64,000 nt of DNA from the NCBI GenBank assembly GCA_016931895.1, contig JAFGDY010000237.1, positions 54,754-118,753 of the forward strand. Reading direction: 5' to 3'. This DNA comes from Anaerolineae bacterium (GTDB lineage Bacteria; Chloroflexota; Anaerolineae; 4572-78; J111). Shown piece after piece: positions 26,350 through 34,923 of this stretch (the stretch's first letter is position 1; each line of letters begins with the position of its first letter). The notes beneath the pieces are model-generated. The model was not told the DNA's origin, did no database searches, and saw only the letters and a program-made list of their open reading frames with translations. Position numbers and translations under genes: made by a program.

Positions 26350-27080
26350 CGCTCAATCAGCCACAAACTCTGGTAACCACCCGGCGGCCCCACCGGGATA
26401 ACCATTTTGCCGCCATCGGCCAGTTGGTTAATCAAAGGTTGGGGCACGTGATCCGGCGCGGCGGTAACGATGATGGCCTCAAATGGGGCGTACTCTTCCC
26501 AGCCCCAGTAGCCATCGGCCTGTTTGGCCATAATTTGCTCGTAACCCAAACGCTCAAACGTTTCTTGGGCGCGTGCGGCCAATTCGGGGATGATTTCAAT
26601 GGTGTAAACCTCATTGGTGATTTCGGCCAGGATAGCGGCTTGATAACCGGAGCCAGTACCGATTTCCAACACCTTATCGCTCGGTTGCAGTTCAAGCAAT
26701 TCGGTCATCACCGCCACGATGTAGGGTTGGGAGATGGTTTGGCCGTAGCCAATGGGCAGAGGATGGTCTTCATAAGCCCGAGCTTTGTAGTCGTCGGGCA
26801 CAAACTCGTGGCGCGGCACTTTGAGCATTGCTGCCAGCACAGCTTCATCAGAAACATCGCGGCGGCGAATTTGGTACTCGACCATTTCCTGGCGCAAGTC
26901 AACATAAGGATCGGCAAAAGGTGTACCGGCTAGAGTAGATTCGGGGGGGGGGGCTATAGCGGTGAAGCCAGCGGTCGGCGTAGGCTCAGACAAACTCAGG
27001 CCACAAGCCGATAAACCGGCTGGCAAAATCAATATCAGTACAGTTTGACAAATATAAACAATTTTTTGACGCAATTGCAC
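26283..27080 (-). CDS. Protein-L-isoaspartate O-methyltransferase-like lipoprotein
   Basis: A 265-residue PIMT family protein, normally cytoplasmic, here with a lipoprotein signal: hydrophobic helix then LPAGLSAC (lipobox, Cys about 26). A Pro/Thr linker follows. The catalytic domain (about 55-265) carries the family motifs PRHEFVPDDYKARAYEDHPL, GYGQTISQPYIVAVM and the SAM loop VLEIGTGSGYQAAIL, plus EEYAPFEAIIVTAAPDHVP. The enzyme would use SAM to repair isoaspartyl residues, but SAM is not expected outside the cytoplasm. The GTG start has a GGAGGAAGG site. The linker contains an 11-base C tract. Family call is firm; location is inferred from the lipobox. Confidence 0.87.
   Translation of the reverse strand: MQLRQKIVYICQTVLILILPAGLSACGLSLSEPTPTAGFTAIAPPPESTLAGTPFADPYVDLRQEMVEYQIRRRDVSDEAVLAAMLKVPRHEFVPDDYKARAYEDHPLPIGYGQTISQPYIVAVMTELLELQPSDKVLEIGTGSGYQAAILAEITNEVYTIEIIPELAARAQETFERLGYEQIMAKQADGYWGWEEYAPFEAIIVTAAPDHVPQPLINQLADGGKMVIPVGPPGGYQSLWLIERQGEEILRTNWGGVRFVPFTRE
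26943..26953. repeat. 11-base G/C homopolymer in the methyltransferase linker
   Basis: Eleven G on the plus strand (C on the coding strand) encode the PPP in the linker between lipobox and enzyme domain. Such tracts slip easily, so the frame could switch on and off, or the length could be a sequencing artefact. Confidence 0.9.
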
Positions 27081-27143
27081 CTTCCTCCCTTCAAAGCGAT
27101 TTTCTTTATCACTACTAACATTGTACCACTGATAAGGAGAAAT

Positions 27144-27181
27144 AAAAACGCCTACAACGTCCAGGTTTAAAGTTGTAGGCG
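27144..27181 (-). terminator. Terminator of the uronide catabolic operon
   Basis: Minus-strand stem CGCCTACAAC / GTTGTAGGCG with a 13-nt loop, followed by TTTTTATTT. It lies 29 bp past the stop of the Gfo/Idh gene, and marks the end of the long leftward operon that begins near 34750. Confidence 0.88.
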
Positions 27182-27209
27182 ACTTCGGCGTTGACGTTTA
27201 AAAAGTTTT

Positions 27210-28361
27210 TCAAAGAGTCAATTCCGGCACCTCTACCCAGCAACGCTTCTGCCACGATTCCAGGCCCAATTCGGCCAATTGTACCCCTTTGGCGCCCTCC
27301 AACAGCCCCCAGCAGAACGGCGTATCCAACACCACGTGTTTGAGAAACATCTCCCACTGCACCTTAAAGGCATTGTCATACACCTGGTTGGAGGGCACCC
27401 GCTGCCAGGTTTCGTAAAAGTCAATCGGGTTATCAACGTCGGGGTTCCAGACGGGTTTGGGGGTAAAAGAATCATGCTGCACCACACAATCCCGCAGGCC
27501 GGCCACGGCGCTGCCTTTGGTACCGTCAACCTGCAAGGTGAGCAAATCATCCCGCCGCACTCTGACCGTCCAGGACGAATTGAAGTGGCAGATGATGCCG
27601 TTGGCCAGTTCAAACGTGCCATAGGCCGCGTCATCGGCGGTGCAGGTATATTCGGTGCCGTTTTCGTCAACGCGCTTGTCAAGGTGAATCGCGCCCAACG
27701 CCGACAGCGCCTTGATCAGGCCAAACAGGTTGTCAATTACGTAACGCCAGTGGCAAAACATATCAATGATGATGCCGCCGCCGTCTTCTTTGCGATAGTT
27801 CCAGGAGGGACGCTGCGCGGGTTGGTGATAGCCGTCAAACACCCAGTAGCCAAATTCACCGCGCACAGATAGGATTTGGCCGAAAAAACCGGTATCAATA
27901 AGATATTTCAATTTGAGCAGGCCGGGCAAAAAAAGTTTATCCTGCACCACCCCATTTTTGAGTCCGGCTGCTTTCGCTTCGCTGGCAATCGCCAGGGCGT
28001 CGGCCAGGGTGGTGGCCGTGGGCTTTTCACAATAGATGGCTTTTTTGGCGGCAATGGCCTTACGCACCGCCTCAACGCGCAGGGTAGTGAGTTGGGAGTC
28101 GAAATAGATTTGATTGTAAGAATCGGCCAGGCAGGCGTTCAGGTCGGTGGAATAACGGGTCAGGCCATGTTCTGCCGCCAACTTGGCCAGTTTGTTTTTA
28201 TTGCGGCCTACCAGAATAGGATCAGGCATGATGACTTCACCCGGCTTGATTTGCACGCCTCCCTGCTGCCTGATCGCCAGAATAGAGCGAATGAGGTGCT
28301 GGTTGGTGCCCATCCGCCCGGTGACGCCGTTCATAATGATGCCGATTTTGTGTTCTTTCAC
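27210..28361 (-). CDS. Gfo/Idh/MocA-family oxidoreductase
   Basis: A 383-residue NAD(P)-dependent sugar dehydrogenase. N-terminal Rossmann fold with [17 protein letters not shown], the EKP motif in [15 protein letters not shown] (catalytic Lys) and a C-terminal alpha/beta domain with [19 protein letters not shown]. The GTG at 28361 with GGAGG 7 bases upstream is chosen; a start at 28445 would run through the upstream gene's stop region. It is the last gene of the uronide operon. The natural substrate is unknown; an inositol, uronate or keto-sugar is likely by family and context. Confidence 0.83.
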   Translation of the reverse strand: MKEHKIGIIMNGVTGRMGTNQHLIRSILAIRQQGGVQIKPGEVIMPDPILVGRNKNKLAKLAAEHGLTRYSTDLNACLADSYNQIYFDSQLTTLRVEAVRKAIAAKKAIYCEKPTATTLADALAIASEAKAAGLKNGVVQDKLFLPGLLKLKYLIDTGFFGQILSVRGEFGYWVFDGYHQPAQRPSWNYRKEDGGGIIIDMFCHWRYVIDNLFGLIKALSALGAIHLDKRVDENGTEYTCTADDAAYGTFELANGIICHFNSSWTVRVRRDDLLTLQVDGTKGSAVAGLRDCVVQHDSFTPKPVWNPDVDNPIDFYETWQRVPSNQVYDNAFKVQWEMFLKHVVLDTPFCWGLLEGAKGVQLAELGLESWQKRCWVEVPELTL

Positions 28362-28381
28362 AGTTTTACCTCCAAACATTC

Positions 28382-29212
28382 TCAAACATACTTCAAATAC
28401 GCTTCCTTGATTTCTTGCAAAAACTCTGCCTGATTCATAGCCCAATATTTATGCGAAAAAATCTCCACCTCAATAAAACCGTCAAACCCGGCTGCTTCCA
28501 CCCAATCCCGAATGGTGGGGATGGGGATGCAGCCTTCGCCCATCAAACCCCGGTCGTTCAACATATCTTCGGTCGGCGTTTTCCAATCGCATACATGAAA
28601 GGCCAGCAAGTTACCGGCCCGGCCGCAACGCCGGACTTCGTTTTCCAAATCCGGGTCCCACCACAAATGATACACATCTACCGCCACACCCAAGTACGGC
28701 GAGTTGAACTCCTCGGCCATCTCGTTGGCCTGGCGCAGCGTATTGATGGCCGAGCGCGAGTCGGCATACATAGGGTGAAGGGATTCAATGGCCAGTTTGA
28801 CCCCACAGGCTTCGGCGTGGGGGAGGATGGCGGCAAGGCCGTCTTTGATTTGTTGGCGCGACTCGGCCAGGGATTGACCCGGCACCGCCCCACAGACCAA
28901 TACAATCAAGGGGGCACCCAGGACAGCAGCGGCGTCAATGGCTTGTAGATTATCATCAATCGCGGCCCGGCGAGTTGTCTGATCCAGACCGGCGAAAAAT
29001 CCACCACGGCACAGCGACACAACGGTCAATCCCGCCGCCCGGATTCGTTCGCCTACGGCCGCCGGATTGCGTCCTTCAAGCGCCTGCCGCCAAACGGTGA
29101 TGCCTTTAACGCCAATAGCGCTATATTGCTCAATCGCTTCTTCAACGGGCCAGGGTTGGGTAGTGATGGTGTGGATGCAAAGTTTGGAGGTATCCTGAAT
29201 TAAATGAGGCAT
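28382..29212 (-). CDS. Sugar phosphate isomerase/epimerase (xylose-isomerase-like TIM barrel)
   Basis: A 276-residue TIM-barrel protein of the AP-endonuclease-2/xylose-isomerase superfamily. Metal-binding positions are seen in [14 protein letters not shown] (Glu), [15 protein letters not shown] (Asp and His), FHVCDWKTP (His) and [12 protein letters not shown] (Glu). Members act as 2-keto-sugar epimerases, inosose dehydratases or isomerases. In this operon no KduI or DhuI is present, so it might supply the missing isomerisation, but that is inference. Confidence 0.8.
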   Translation of the reverse strand: MPHLIQDTSKLCIHTITTQPWPVEEAIEQYSAIGVKGITVWRQALEGRNPAAVGERIRAAGLTVVSLCRGGFFAGLDQTTRRAAIDDNLQAIDAAAVLGAPLIVLVCGAVPGQSLAESRQQIKDGLAAILPHAEACGVKLAIESLHPMYADSRSAINTLRQANEMAEEFNSPYLGVAVDVYHLWWDPDLENEVRRCGRAGNLLAFHVCDWKTPTEDMLNDRGLMGEGCIPIPTIRDWVEAAGFDGFIEVEIFSHKYWAMNQAEFLQEIKEAYLKYV

Positions 29213-29268
29213 GGCGATGCTCCCAATTCAAATCGCAAATTACAAATTGCTATTTATAATTTGTTTTC

Positions 29269-29943
29269 TCAGGCTTCTCTGGCCTCTTGAATCCAGGCCA
29301 ATACCTGGCGGACATTCTGCTCGATGGCTGCATAATCTCCGGCAGCTACCAAATCTTTGCGGATAAGTTTGCTGCCGATGCCCAGGCAAGCGACACCGGC
29401 CGTAATCCAGGCTGCAATACCTTCTTTGGTCGTATCCACGCCGCCGGTGGGCATCAAGCGCGTCCAGGGCATTGGGCCGCGCACGGCTTTGACAAAGGCC
29501 GGGCCACCGACCTGCCCGCCGGGAAAAATTTTGACAATTTCAACGCCCAGTTCCTCGGCTTCCGAGATTTCACTGACGCTGCCACAGCCGGGGCTGTAGG
29601 CCACTTTGCGCCGATTGCACAAGCGGGCCACTTCTGGATTGAGCAACGGGCCGACCACAAAGTTGGCCCCACTGCCAATGTACATTCCCGCCGTGGGCGC
29701 ATCCACCACCGAACCTACCCCCAGAATCAGATCGGGATGGGTTTGTTCCGCCCACTCGATGAGTTGGGTGAAGATATGCCAGGCCCGGTCGCCCCGGTTG
29801 GTGAATTCCAAAATTTTGGCCCCGCCGGTTACGCAGGCTGCGGCAATTTTTTTGGCAACCTCCAGGTTGCTATGGTAAAACACCGGCACCAAGCCGGTGT
29901 CAATCATGGTGTTGAGTACGGTCAGACGATCAAATTTAGCCAT
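29269..29943 (-). CDS. eda: 2-dehydro-3-deoxy-phosphogluconate (KDPG) aldolase
   Basis: A 224-residue class-I aldolase that splits KDPG to pyruvate and glyceraldehyde 3-phosphate. Family marks are VPVFYHSNLEVAKKIA, EFTNRG (Glu of the active site), LGVGSVVDAPTAGMYIGSGA, SPGCGSVSEI, EIVKIFPGG (Schiff-base Lys) and LMPTGGVD. It is the end step of the uronide route in this operon, directly after KDG kinase in the pathway. Start has GAGGTGA upstream. Confidence 0.9.
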   Translation of the reverse strand: MAKFDRLTVLNTMIDTGLVPVFYHSNLEVAKKIAAACVTGGAKILEFTNRGDRAWHIFTQLIEWAEQTHPDLILGVGSVVDAPTAGMYIGSGANFVVGPLLNPEVARLCNRRKVAYSPGCGSVSEISEAEELGVEIVKIFPGGQVGGPAFVKAVRGPMPWTRLMPTGGVDTTKEGIAAWITAGVACLGIGSKLIRKDLVAAGDYAAIEQNVRQVLAWIQEAREA

Positions 29944-29999
29944 TGTTCACCTCATTGTTTGTTTTGTATAATGTGTATCGTTTTGTAGGTTCCTCAGAG

Positions 30000-30992
30000 T
30001 CAGGCCATCCGGGCCATATCTTCTTTAGTCAGCGCCCACTGCAACGGCTCGCCATTGAGGTAACGTTTCAACTCCTCAACCATAACCTGCCCCATCCGGC
30101 GACACTCTTGATCCATCGCCCCGGCAATGTGGGGCGTCAACACCACGTTGGGCAGGGTGTAGAGGAGCGAGTCCGGGGCGGGCGGTTCGGGGTAGGTCAC
30201 ATCCAACACCGCTGTTAAATCCGGGCGCTGCCGCAAAACCTGGATCATTTCTTGTTCCCGCACAATCGCGCCCCGGGCGGTATTAATAAAGGCGGCAGCA
30301 GGTTTCATTGAAGCCAGGTGCTCGCCCGTAATCATCCCCTCGGTTTCCGGCAGCCATGGAGTATGCAAAGAAACCACATCGGCGCGGCGAAAAATTTCGG
30401 GCAAAGCGCAAAGTTCCACCTTTAATTCAGCCGCCTCTGCCGCCGTCACAAAGGGATCGTAGGCTATCACGTTTATGTCAAAATTCTGTAGCAGTTTGAT
30501 CACCTGCCGGCCAACCTGGCCCAAAGAAATAAGGCCAACCGTACTGCCAAACGCGCCCGCCACCGGCAATCGCGGCGGAAAAGTGCCTTGCTCTCTGACC
30601 AATTGCGCATGCGGCCAGACCCGCTTGAGACACAACAAAATCTGGGCCAGGGTGTATTCTGCCGTGGGCACCGCATTGGCCGCATAGGCGCTGGTCACAA
30701 TGATGCCGCGCCGCCAGGAGGCATTGGTCACAAAATAACGGATAGACCCAGCCCCATAAAAAACGGCCTTCAAGTTGGACGCAGACGCCAGGAACTTCTC
30801 ATCCATCACGGCCATCCCCCAACCAGAAAGAATCACCTCAACCTCATTCAGGATAGACGGATTCTTCTTGACCGACTCGCTGGTTTGCGGCGGAACAGAG
30901 ATGTCAACCAGGGCATGGATGGCTTTGAGTTCGTCAGGCCCGTAGATCTTTTGGTAGGCATCGGCGCGGAGCAGGAATATGCCTTTGCGCAT
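30000..30992 (-). CDS. D-isomer-specific 2-hydroxyacid dehydrogenase
   Basis: A 330-residue NAD-dependent dehydrogenase of the phosphoglycerate/glyoxylate reductase type. The dinucleotide motif is GLISLGQVGRQV with AYDPF at the strand end. Catalytic residues are visible as Arg in NTARGAIV, Glu in YPEPPA and His in LTPHIAG. The substrate is not clear. Within the uronide operon it could reduce a 2-keto acid intermediate or by-product. Flanked by KDG kinase upstream and the aldolase gene downstream. Confidence 0.88.
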   Translation of the reverse strand: MRKGIFLLRADAYQKIYGPDELKAIHALVDISVPPQTSESVKKNPSILNEVEVILSGWGMAVMDEKFLASASNLKAVFYGAGSIRYFVTNASWRRGIIVTSAYAANAVPTAEYTLAQILLCLKRVWPHAQLVREQGTFPPRLPVAGAFGSTVGLISLGQVGRQVIKLLQNFDINVIAYDPFVTAAEAAELKVELCALPEIFRRADVVSLHTPWLPETEGMITGEHLASMKPAAAFINTARGAIVREQEMIQVLRQRPDLTAVLDVTYPEPPAPDSLLYTLPNVVLTPHIAGAMDQECRRMGQVMVEELKRYLNGEPLQWALTKEDMARMA

Positions 30993-31029
30993 TGGGCAAC
31001 CTTTCGGCAGTGATAAATTCTGGGCCTGG

Positions 31030-32064
31030 CTAACGACTCACCCGCCCCGAAGCATCGCCTTGCATCAACTTCTCCACCTCGGCCACGGTGACCATGTTGA
31101 AATCGCCAAAGATAGAATGTTTCAAGCAAGAAGCGGAAACGGCAAAATCAAGCGCCCGCTGCGGGTCAGCCGGATAGGTACGTAGCCCGTAAATCAGGCC
31201 GCCCATAAATGAGTCGCCGCCGCCAACGCGGTCTACAATGTGGGTGATGTCAAACTTCGGGCCAAGGTAAAAGTCGCCCCGGTTCCACAACACGCCCGAC
31301 CAAGTATTGTGGCTGGCCGAGACGGAGCCGCGCAAGGTGATGGCAATGGTTTTTAGGCCGGAAAACCGTTTGGCCAACCCGTCGCACACAACGCGATACT
31401 GATCGGCCTCCACCTGGCCGCTGGTTACATCAGTTTCAGGGGCCTTGATGCCAAACACTTTATCGGCGTCTTCTTCATTGCCGATGGCTACGTCGCAATA
31501 ACTCACCAACTCCGGCATTACTTCACCGGCAGTTTTGCCCCATTGCCACAGCTTTTTACGGTAGTTCAGATCGCACGATATGGTAAGGCCCATCGCTTTG
31601 GCCGTCTGCGCCGCTTCCAGGCACACCGCCGCCGTGCCCGCCGAAATGGCCGGGGTAATGCCGGTCCAATGAAACCAATCGGCGTCGGCAAATACGGTTT
31701 GCCAGTCAATCATGCCCGTTTCGATGGTTGCCATAGCGGAATTGGCCCGGTCGTATACCACTTTGCTGCCGCGCTGCACCGCGCCCATCTCCAAAAAGTA
31801 AATGCCCAGCCGTTCGCCGCCGCGCACAATGTGCTGCGTGCCGATGCCATACTGCCGCAGAAAACTCAGACAGGCCTCGCCAATATCGTTGGTCGGCAGC
31901 CGGGTGACAAACTCCACCGGCAACCCATAATTGGCCAGCGAGGCGGCCACATTGGCCTCACCGCCGCCGTATATCACATCAAAACTCCGCGCCTGGGAAA
32001 AACGCTGAAATCCCGGCGGCGACAGCCGTAACATAACTTCACCAAAAGTAACTATTTTTTTCAT
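31030..32064 (-). CDS. kdgK: 2-dehydro-3-deoxygluconokinase (PfkB family)
   Basis: A 344-residue ribokinase-fold sugar kinase that phosphorylates KDG to KDPG. It opens KKIVTFGEVMLRLSPP; the PfkB signatures are YGGGEANVAASLANYG near the N terminus and RVGGGDSFMGGLIYGL, with the catalytic Asp, near the C terminus. DLNYRKKLW and GNEEDADKVFG are typical for KDG kinases. It has an AGGAGG ribosome site and sits between the SDR gene and the hydroxyacid dehydrogenase gene. Confidence 0.9.
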   Translation of the reverse strand: MKKIVTFGEVMLRLSPPGFQRFSQARSFDVIYGGGEANVAASLANYGLPVEFVTRLPTNDIGEACLSFLRQYGIGTQHIVRGGERLGIYFLEMGAVQRGSKVVYDRANSAMATIETGMIDWQTVFADADWFHWTGITPAISAGTAAVCLEAAQTAKAMGLTISCDLNYRKKLWQWGKTAGEVMPELVSYCDVAIGNEEDADKVFGIKAPETDVTSGQVEADQYRVVCDGLAKRFSGLKTIAITLRGSVSASHNTWSGVLWNRGDFYLGPKFDITHIVDRVGGGDSFMGGLIYGLRTYPADPQRALDFAVSASCLKHSIFGDFNMVTVAEVEKLMQGDASGRVSR

Positions 32065-32076
32065 TGTGTTTGCCTC

Positions 32077-32850
32077 CTATAGTCTGTGTAAGTGAAAACC
32101 GCCATCCACGTTAATCACCTCGCCCGTGGAAAACGGCAAATAACCCTCGGCAATGGCTACCACGGCCCGGCCAATATCATCCGGCCGGCCCCAGCGACGG
32201 ATGGGGGTCAGACCCCCGCCAATCAAATCATCGTATTTTTCTTTAACGCCGCTGGTCATATCGGTTTCAATAATGCCGGGTCGAATCTCGTAAACATTAA
32301 TGCCAAATTCGGCCAAGCGGTCCGCAAAAAGCGCCGTGAGCATGGATATTCCGGCTTTGGAGAGACAATACTCGCCCCGGTTGGGGCTGCTGGTGTAGGC
32401 GCTGATGGAGCTGATATTGACAATTTTGGGTTGGTCAATGATGCCGGCTTGAAGCTGGTCAATCATCAATTGGGCAATCTGTTGGGTCAAAAAAAATGGG
32501 CCTTTGAGATTGACCGTCATCACTTCATCATAACTGGTTTCACTGGTTTCCAAAATGTCCAGTCGTTGGCGAGGAGCCATCCCGGCATTGTTGACCAGCA
32601 AATCAAGCCGAGCAAACGCTTGCACAACCTCATTGACTAAGCGCTGGCGCTCAGTAGTTTCAGCAATGTTGGCCTGGACGGCCACCCCTCGGCCCCCGGT
32701 CTGTTCTATTAACCGGACTGTTTCTGTCGCAGCCTGGGCATTTCCCCGATAATTGACCACCACCGTCCAACCTCTCTCAGCCAGAGCTACCGCAATCCCT
32801 CGCCCAATACCTCGACCGGCGCCAGTCACTAACGCTACCTGATTATTCAT
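32077..32850 (-). CDS. SDR-family oxidoreductase (KduD/DhuD-like by context)
   Basis: A 257-residue classical short-chain dehydrogenase. [15 protein letters not shown] is the cofactor loop, NNAG the structural motif, SSIS the active-site Ser and YCLSKAGI the YxxxK pair; [12 protein letters not shown] ends the protein. The sequence class is often labelled 3-oxoacyl-ACP reductase, but there are no fatty-acid genes here. Overlap of 8 bp with the GH88 gene and position before KDG kinase suggest it reduces a 4-deoxy-5-keto-uronate to KDG, as KduD or DhuD do. Confidence 0.85.
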   Translation of the reverse strand: MNNQVALVTGAGRGIGRGIAVALAERGWTVVVNYRGNAQAATETVRLIEQTGGRGVAVQANIAETTERQRLVNEVVQAFARLDLLVNNAGMAPRQRLDILETSETSYDEVMTVNLKGPFFLTQQIAQLMIDQLQAGIIDQPKIVNISSISAYTSSPNRGEYCLSKAGISMLTALFADRLAEFGINVYEIRPGIIETDMTSGVKEKYDDLIGGGLTPIRRWGRPDDIGRAVVAIAEGYLPFSTGEVINVDGGFHLHRL

Positions 32851-33949
32851 AACCCAATACCTTACTCACGGCTTCCAGGAAGAAGTATTCGCCCCACATC
32901 ACGCTTTCGTCCACACCCAGACTTTTGCGCTGGTGGTACATGCCGTGTTTGAGAATGCCTTCCCAGCCCGGGGTGTCAACCGCCAAAAATTCTGGGGAGG
33001 TCAGGGTGTCCACAATTCTCAGAGCATATTCCTGGTAAAAACGAGCCCGCAGGGGGTCGCCCGTAATTTTGGCCAGGTTGAAGAGGCCGCTGGCGACAAT
33101 GGCCGCAGCAGAACTTTCGTAGGGCCAGGTGGGGTCGGGTTCTTCCCAATCGTTGGGGGGAACGCCATGGGCGGGGGTGCGCTCGATGTAGAAATTGGCG
33201 CAGGTTTCGGCGGTGCGCAAAAAACGCGCGTCTTGGGTGTAGGTGTAAACCGCGCCAAAACCATACAAGGCCCAGGCCAAACCCCGCGCCCAGGACGAGT
33301 CATCTCGCCAACCCTGGTGAGTGCTCTGGCGCAAAAACTCGCCGGTTTCCAGGTCAAAAATCCCTTCGTGAGAGGCGCTGCCGTCGCCCCGCACCAGATA
33401 GCGGCGAGTGGTCAGGCTATGCTGGTTGGCCACCCGCCACAAATTCTCATCGCCGGTTTGCCGGGCCGCGTAGTAAATGATGGGCACGTTCATCATAATG
33501 TCAATGAACAAACTATCATCGGCCACAAAGGAACGTAGATATTGTCCCCTCTCCTTGAACCGCAGGGCCAACGTTTGCCCGGCCTCAATGACTACCTGCC
33601 CCATGGCTTTATCGCCGGTCAGATCAAACCAACGCTTCCAGGTGGATAAAAAGAGGAAACCCAGGTCGTGCACATTACGATCAGTTTTACGATGTTCGAT
33701 AAGGCGAGAGTAGTGTTCGGCTTTTTCGCGCCAATAGGCATCCTGAGTATATTGATAGAGCAACCACAACTGGCCGCCCAAAAAGCCCTCGCACCAGTTG
33801 GTCCAGGCTTCGCCTTCGTGTTTCCATTTGCCGTTGATGGTATACATAGGGAAAAAATCGGGATAGGTTTCAATTAAGTGGCGCAATTGTTTGGCCGCAA
33901 AGTCCATTGTTATTTGACACTTTTTGACCAGGGTGGTGTTGTTTGTCAC
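32843..33949 (-). CDS. Glycoside hydrolase family 88, unsaturated glucuronyl/galacturonyl hydrolase
   Basis: A 368-residue alpha6/alpha6-barrel enzyme. The two Asp residues of the UGL family are seen in NVHDLGFLF and SLFIDIMMN (general acid/base and helper). [16 protein letters not shown] is another family hallmark. It hydrates the double bond of delta-4,5-unsaturated uronic acids at the non-reducing ends of oligosaccharides made by polysaccharide lyases (from glycosaminoglycans, gellan, pectin or ulvan), releasing an unstable keto-uronate. No signal peptide, so it is cytoplasmic. GTG start with a GAGGAG site. First structural gene after the regulator. Confidence 0.9.
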   Translation of the reverse strand: MTNNTTLVKKCQITMDFAAKQLRHLIETYPDFFPMYTINGKWKHEGEAWTNWCEGFLGGQLWLLYQYTQDAYWREKAEHYSRLIEHRKTDRNVHDLGFLFLSTWKRWFDLTGDKAMGQVVIEAGQTLALRFKERGQYLRSFVADDSLFIDIMMNVPIIYYAARQTGDENLWRVANQHSLTTRRYLVRGDGSASHEGIFDLETGEFLRQSTHQGWRDDSSWARGLAWALYGFGAVYTYTQDARFLRTAETCANFYIERTPAHGVPPNDWEEPDPTWPYESSAAAIVASGLFNLAKITGDPLRARFYQEYALRIVDTLTSPEFLAVDTPGWEGILKHGMYHQRKSLGVDESVMWGEYFFLEAVSKVLGYE

Positions 33950-34032
33950 CAGTATCTCCTCGGAAAATGTGAATTATCAATCATTATTGCCGGAGAGCCG
34001 TTTAATCGCTGTCTCCTTGGCTTGCTGTTTCG

Positions 34033-34716
34033 TTAATTGGCATTATTTTGATTTTGCAGTAATTGCTGATAAGTTTCTCTGGCCTGACGATTGTGCTTGA
34101 CCGCCAGCGCAGCCAATTCCTCAACATCACGACGCTCCAAAAGGGCGATCATCTGCTGATGCTCAGCTTGAGACTGCGGCATCCGCGCCGAAACAATCGG
34201 TTTCAAATAACAATGCCGCAGGCGATTCCAGCTATCCCACACCCTGCCCGTGAATTCGATGAGCATCTTCATCTGCGTAATTTGCGCCACAGCCCGGTGA
34301 AACTCCATATTCAAGTCCGACCACCGGCTAACATCGTCTGCCTGAAAAGCGACCTCCATTGCCTCAACAAGCTGCCGCAAATGAACAATATCATCCAAAT
34401 CAGCTTTATCTACCAGCACCCTGAAGGCCATTGCTTCCAGAACTTCAAGCAGCATGAATATTTCTCTGATCAAATCAGGGGATATTTTTGAAACCACTGC
34501 GCCGGTGTGGGGCGTAATTTCAACCAGTCCTTCGGCCTGAAGTCGCTGTAAAGCGGCCCGGACCGGGATGGGGCTAACGCCCAACTCGGCGCTGAGGTTA
34601 TCTATGACCAGTTTTTCGCCGGGCTTCAACTCACAACCCATGATCGCGGCGCGTAAGGTGTTATAGACATATTCTTCTTTGGTGAGATAGGATTTGAGCA
34701 ATGTTTGCGTGTTCAT
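34033..34716 (-). CDS. GntR-family transcriptional regulator (FadR/FCD type)
   Basis: A 227-residue regulator. The N-terminal winged helix contains NTLRAAIMGCELKPGEKL and SPIPVRAALQRLQAEGLVEI, the GntR signature. The C-terminal FCD effector domain is all helical, with metal-binding His residues likely in EFHRAVAQ and EHQQMI. It stands 83 bp before the GH88 gene on the same strand and probably represses the operon and itself until an uronate or KDG intermediate binds. I prefer the ATG at 34716; an ATG at 34731 would put the start at the edge of the palindrome and almost at the transcript start. Confidence 0.88.
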   Translation of the reverse strand: MNTQTLLKSYLTKEEYVYNTLRAAIMGCELKPGEKLVIDNLSAELGVSPIPVRAALQRLQAEGLVEITPHTGAVVSKISPDLIREIFMLLEVLEAMAFRVLVDKADLDDIVHLRQLVEAMEVAFQADDVSRWSDLNMEFHRAVAQITQMKMLIEFTGRVWDSWNRLRHCYLKPIVSARMPQSQAEHQQMIALLERRDVEELAALAVKHNRQARETYQQLLQNQNNAN

Positions 34717-34730
34717 TACTATCGTTATCA

Positions 34731-34748
34731 TATATCATATATGATATA
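34731..34748. promoter_or_regulatory. 18-bp palindromic operator, probably for the GntR regulator
   Basis: TATATCATATATGATATA is a perfect palindrome lying just downstream of the -10 box of the GntR operon and covering the expected transcript start. The position fits autorepression. Confidence 0.7.
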
Positions 34749-34756
34749 CGATACGC

Positions 34757-34785
34757 ACAATACTACATTTCAAAATGATTGTCAA
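34757..34785 (-). promoter_or_regulatory. Sigma-70 promoter of the GntR-uronide operon
   Basis: Minus-strand consensus TTGACA (34785-34780), a 17-bp spacer and TATTGT (34762-34757). The operator follows immediately. Confidence 0.8.
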
Positions 34786-34832
34786 ATTGAAGAAATGAAT
34801 TTGGCCCTATTTCATTAAAGCTGATAATCCTC

Positions 34833-34861
34833 TTGACTCCTATCCGACAACACCTTATACT
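34833..34861 (+). promoter_or_regulatory. Sigma-70 promoter of the Ala/Thr-repeat membrane protein gene
   Basis: TTGACT (34833-34838), a 17-bp spacer and TATACT (34856-34861), about 63 bp before the ATG at 34924, which has AAGGCGG as ribosome site. Confidence 0.8.
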
Positions 34862-34923
34862 ACATTTGTCAATTGTTAAAACGGGTATGTGGACTGGCAA
34901 ACATTTCCTACAAGGCGGCTTGA

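Noticed and set aside
28362..28445. 28-codon extension of the Gfo/Idh gene
   Set aside because: It runs into the end of the isomerase gene; the GTG at 28361 with GGAGG fits the family's N terminus.
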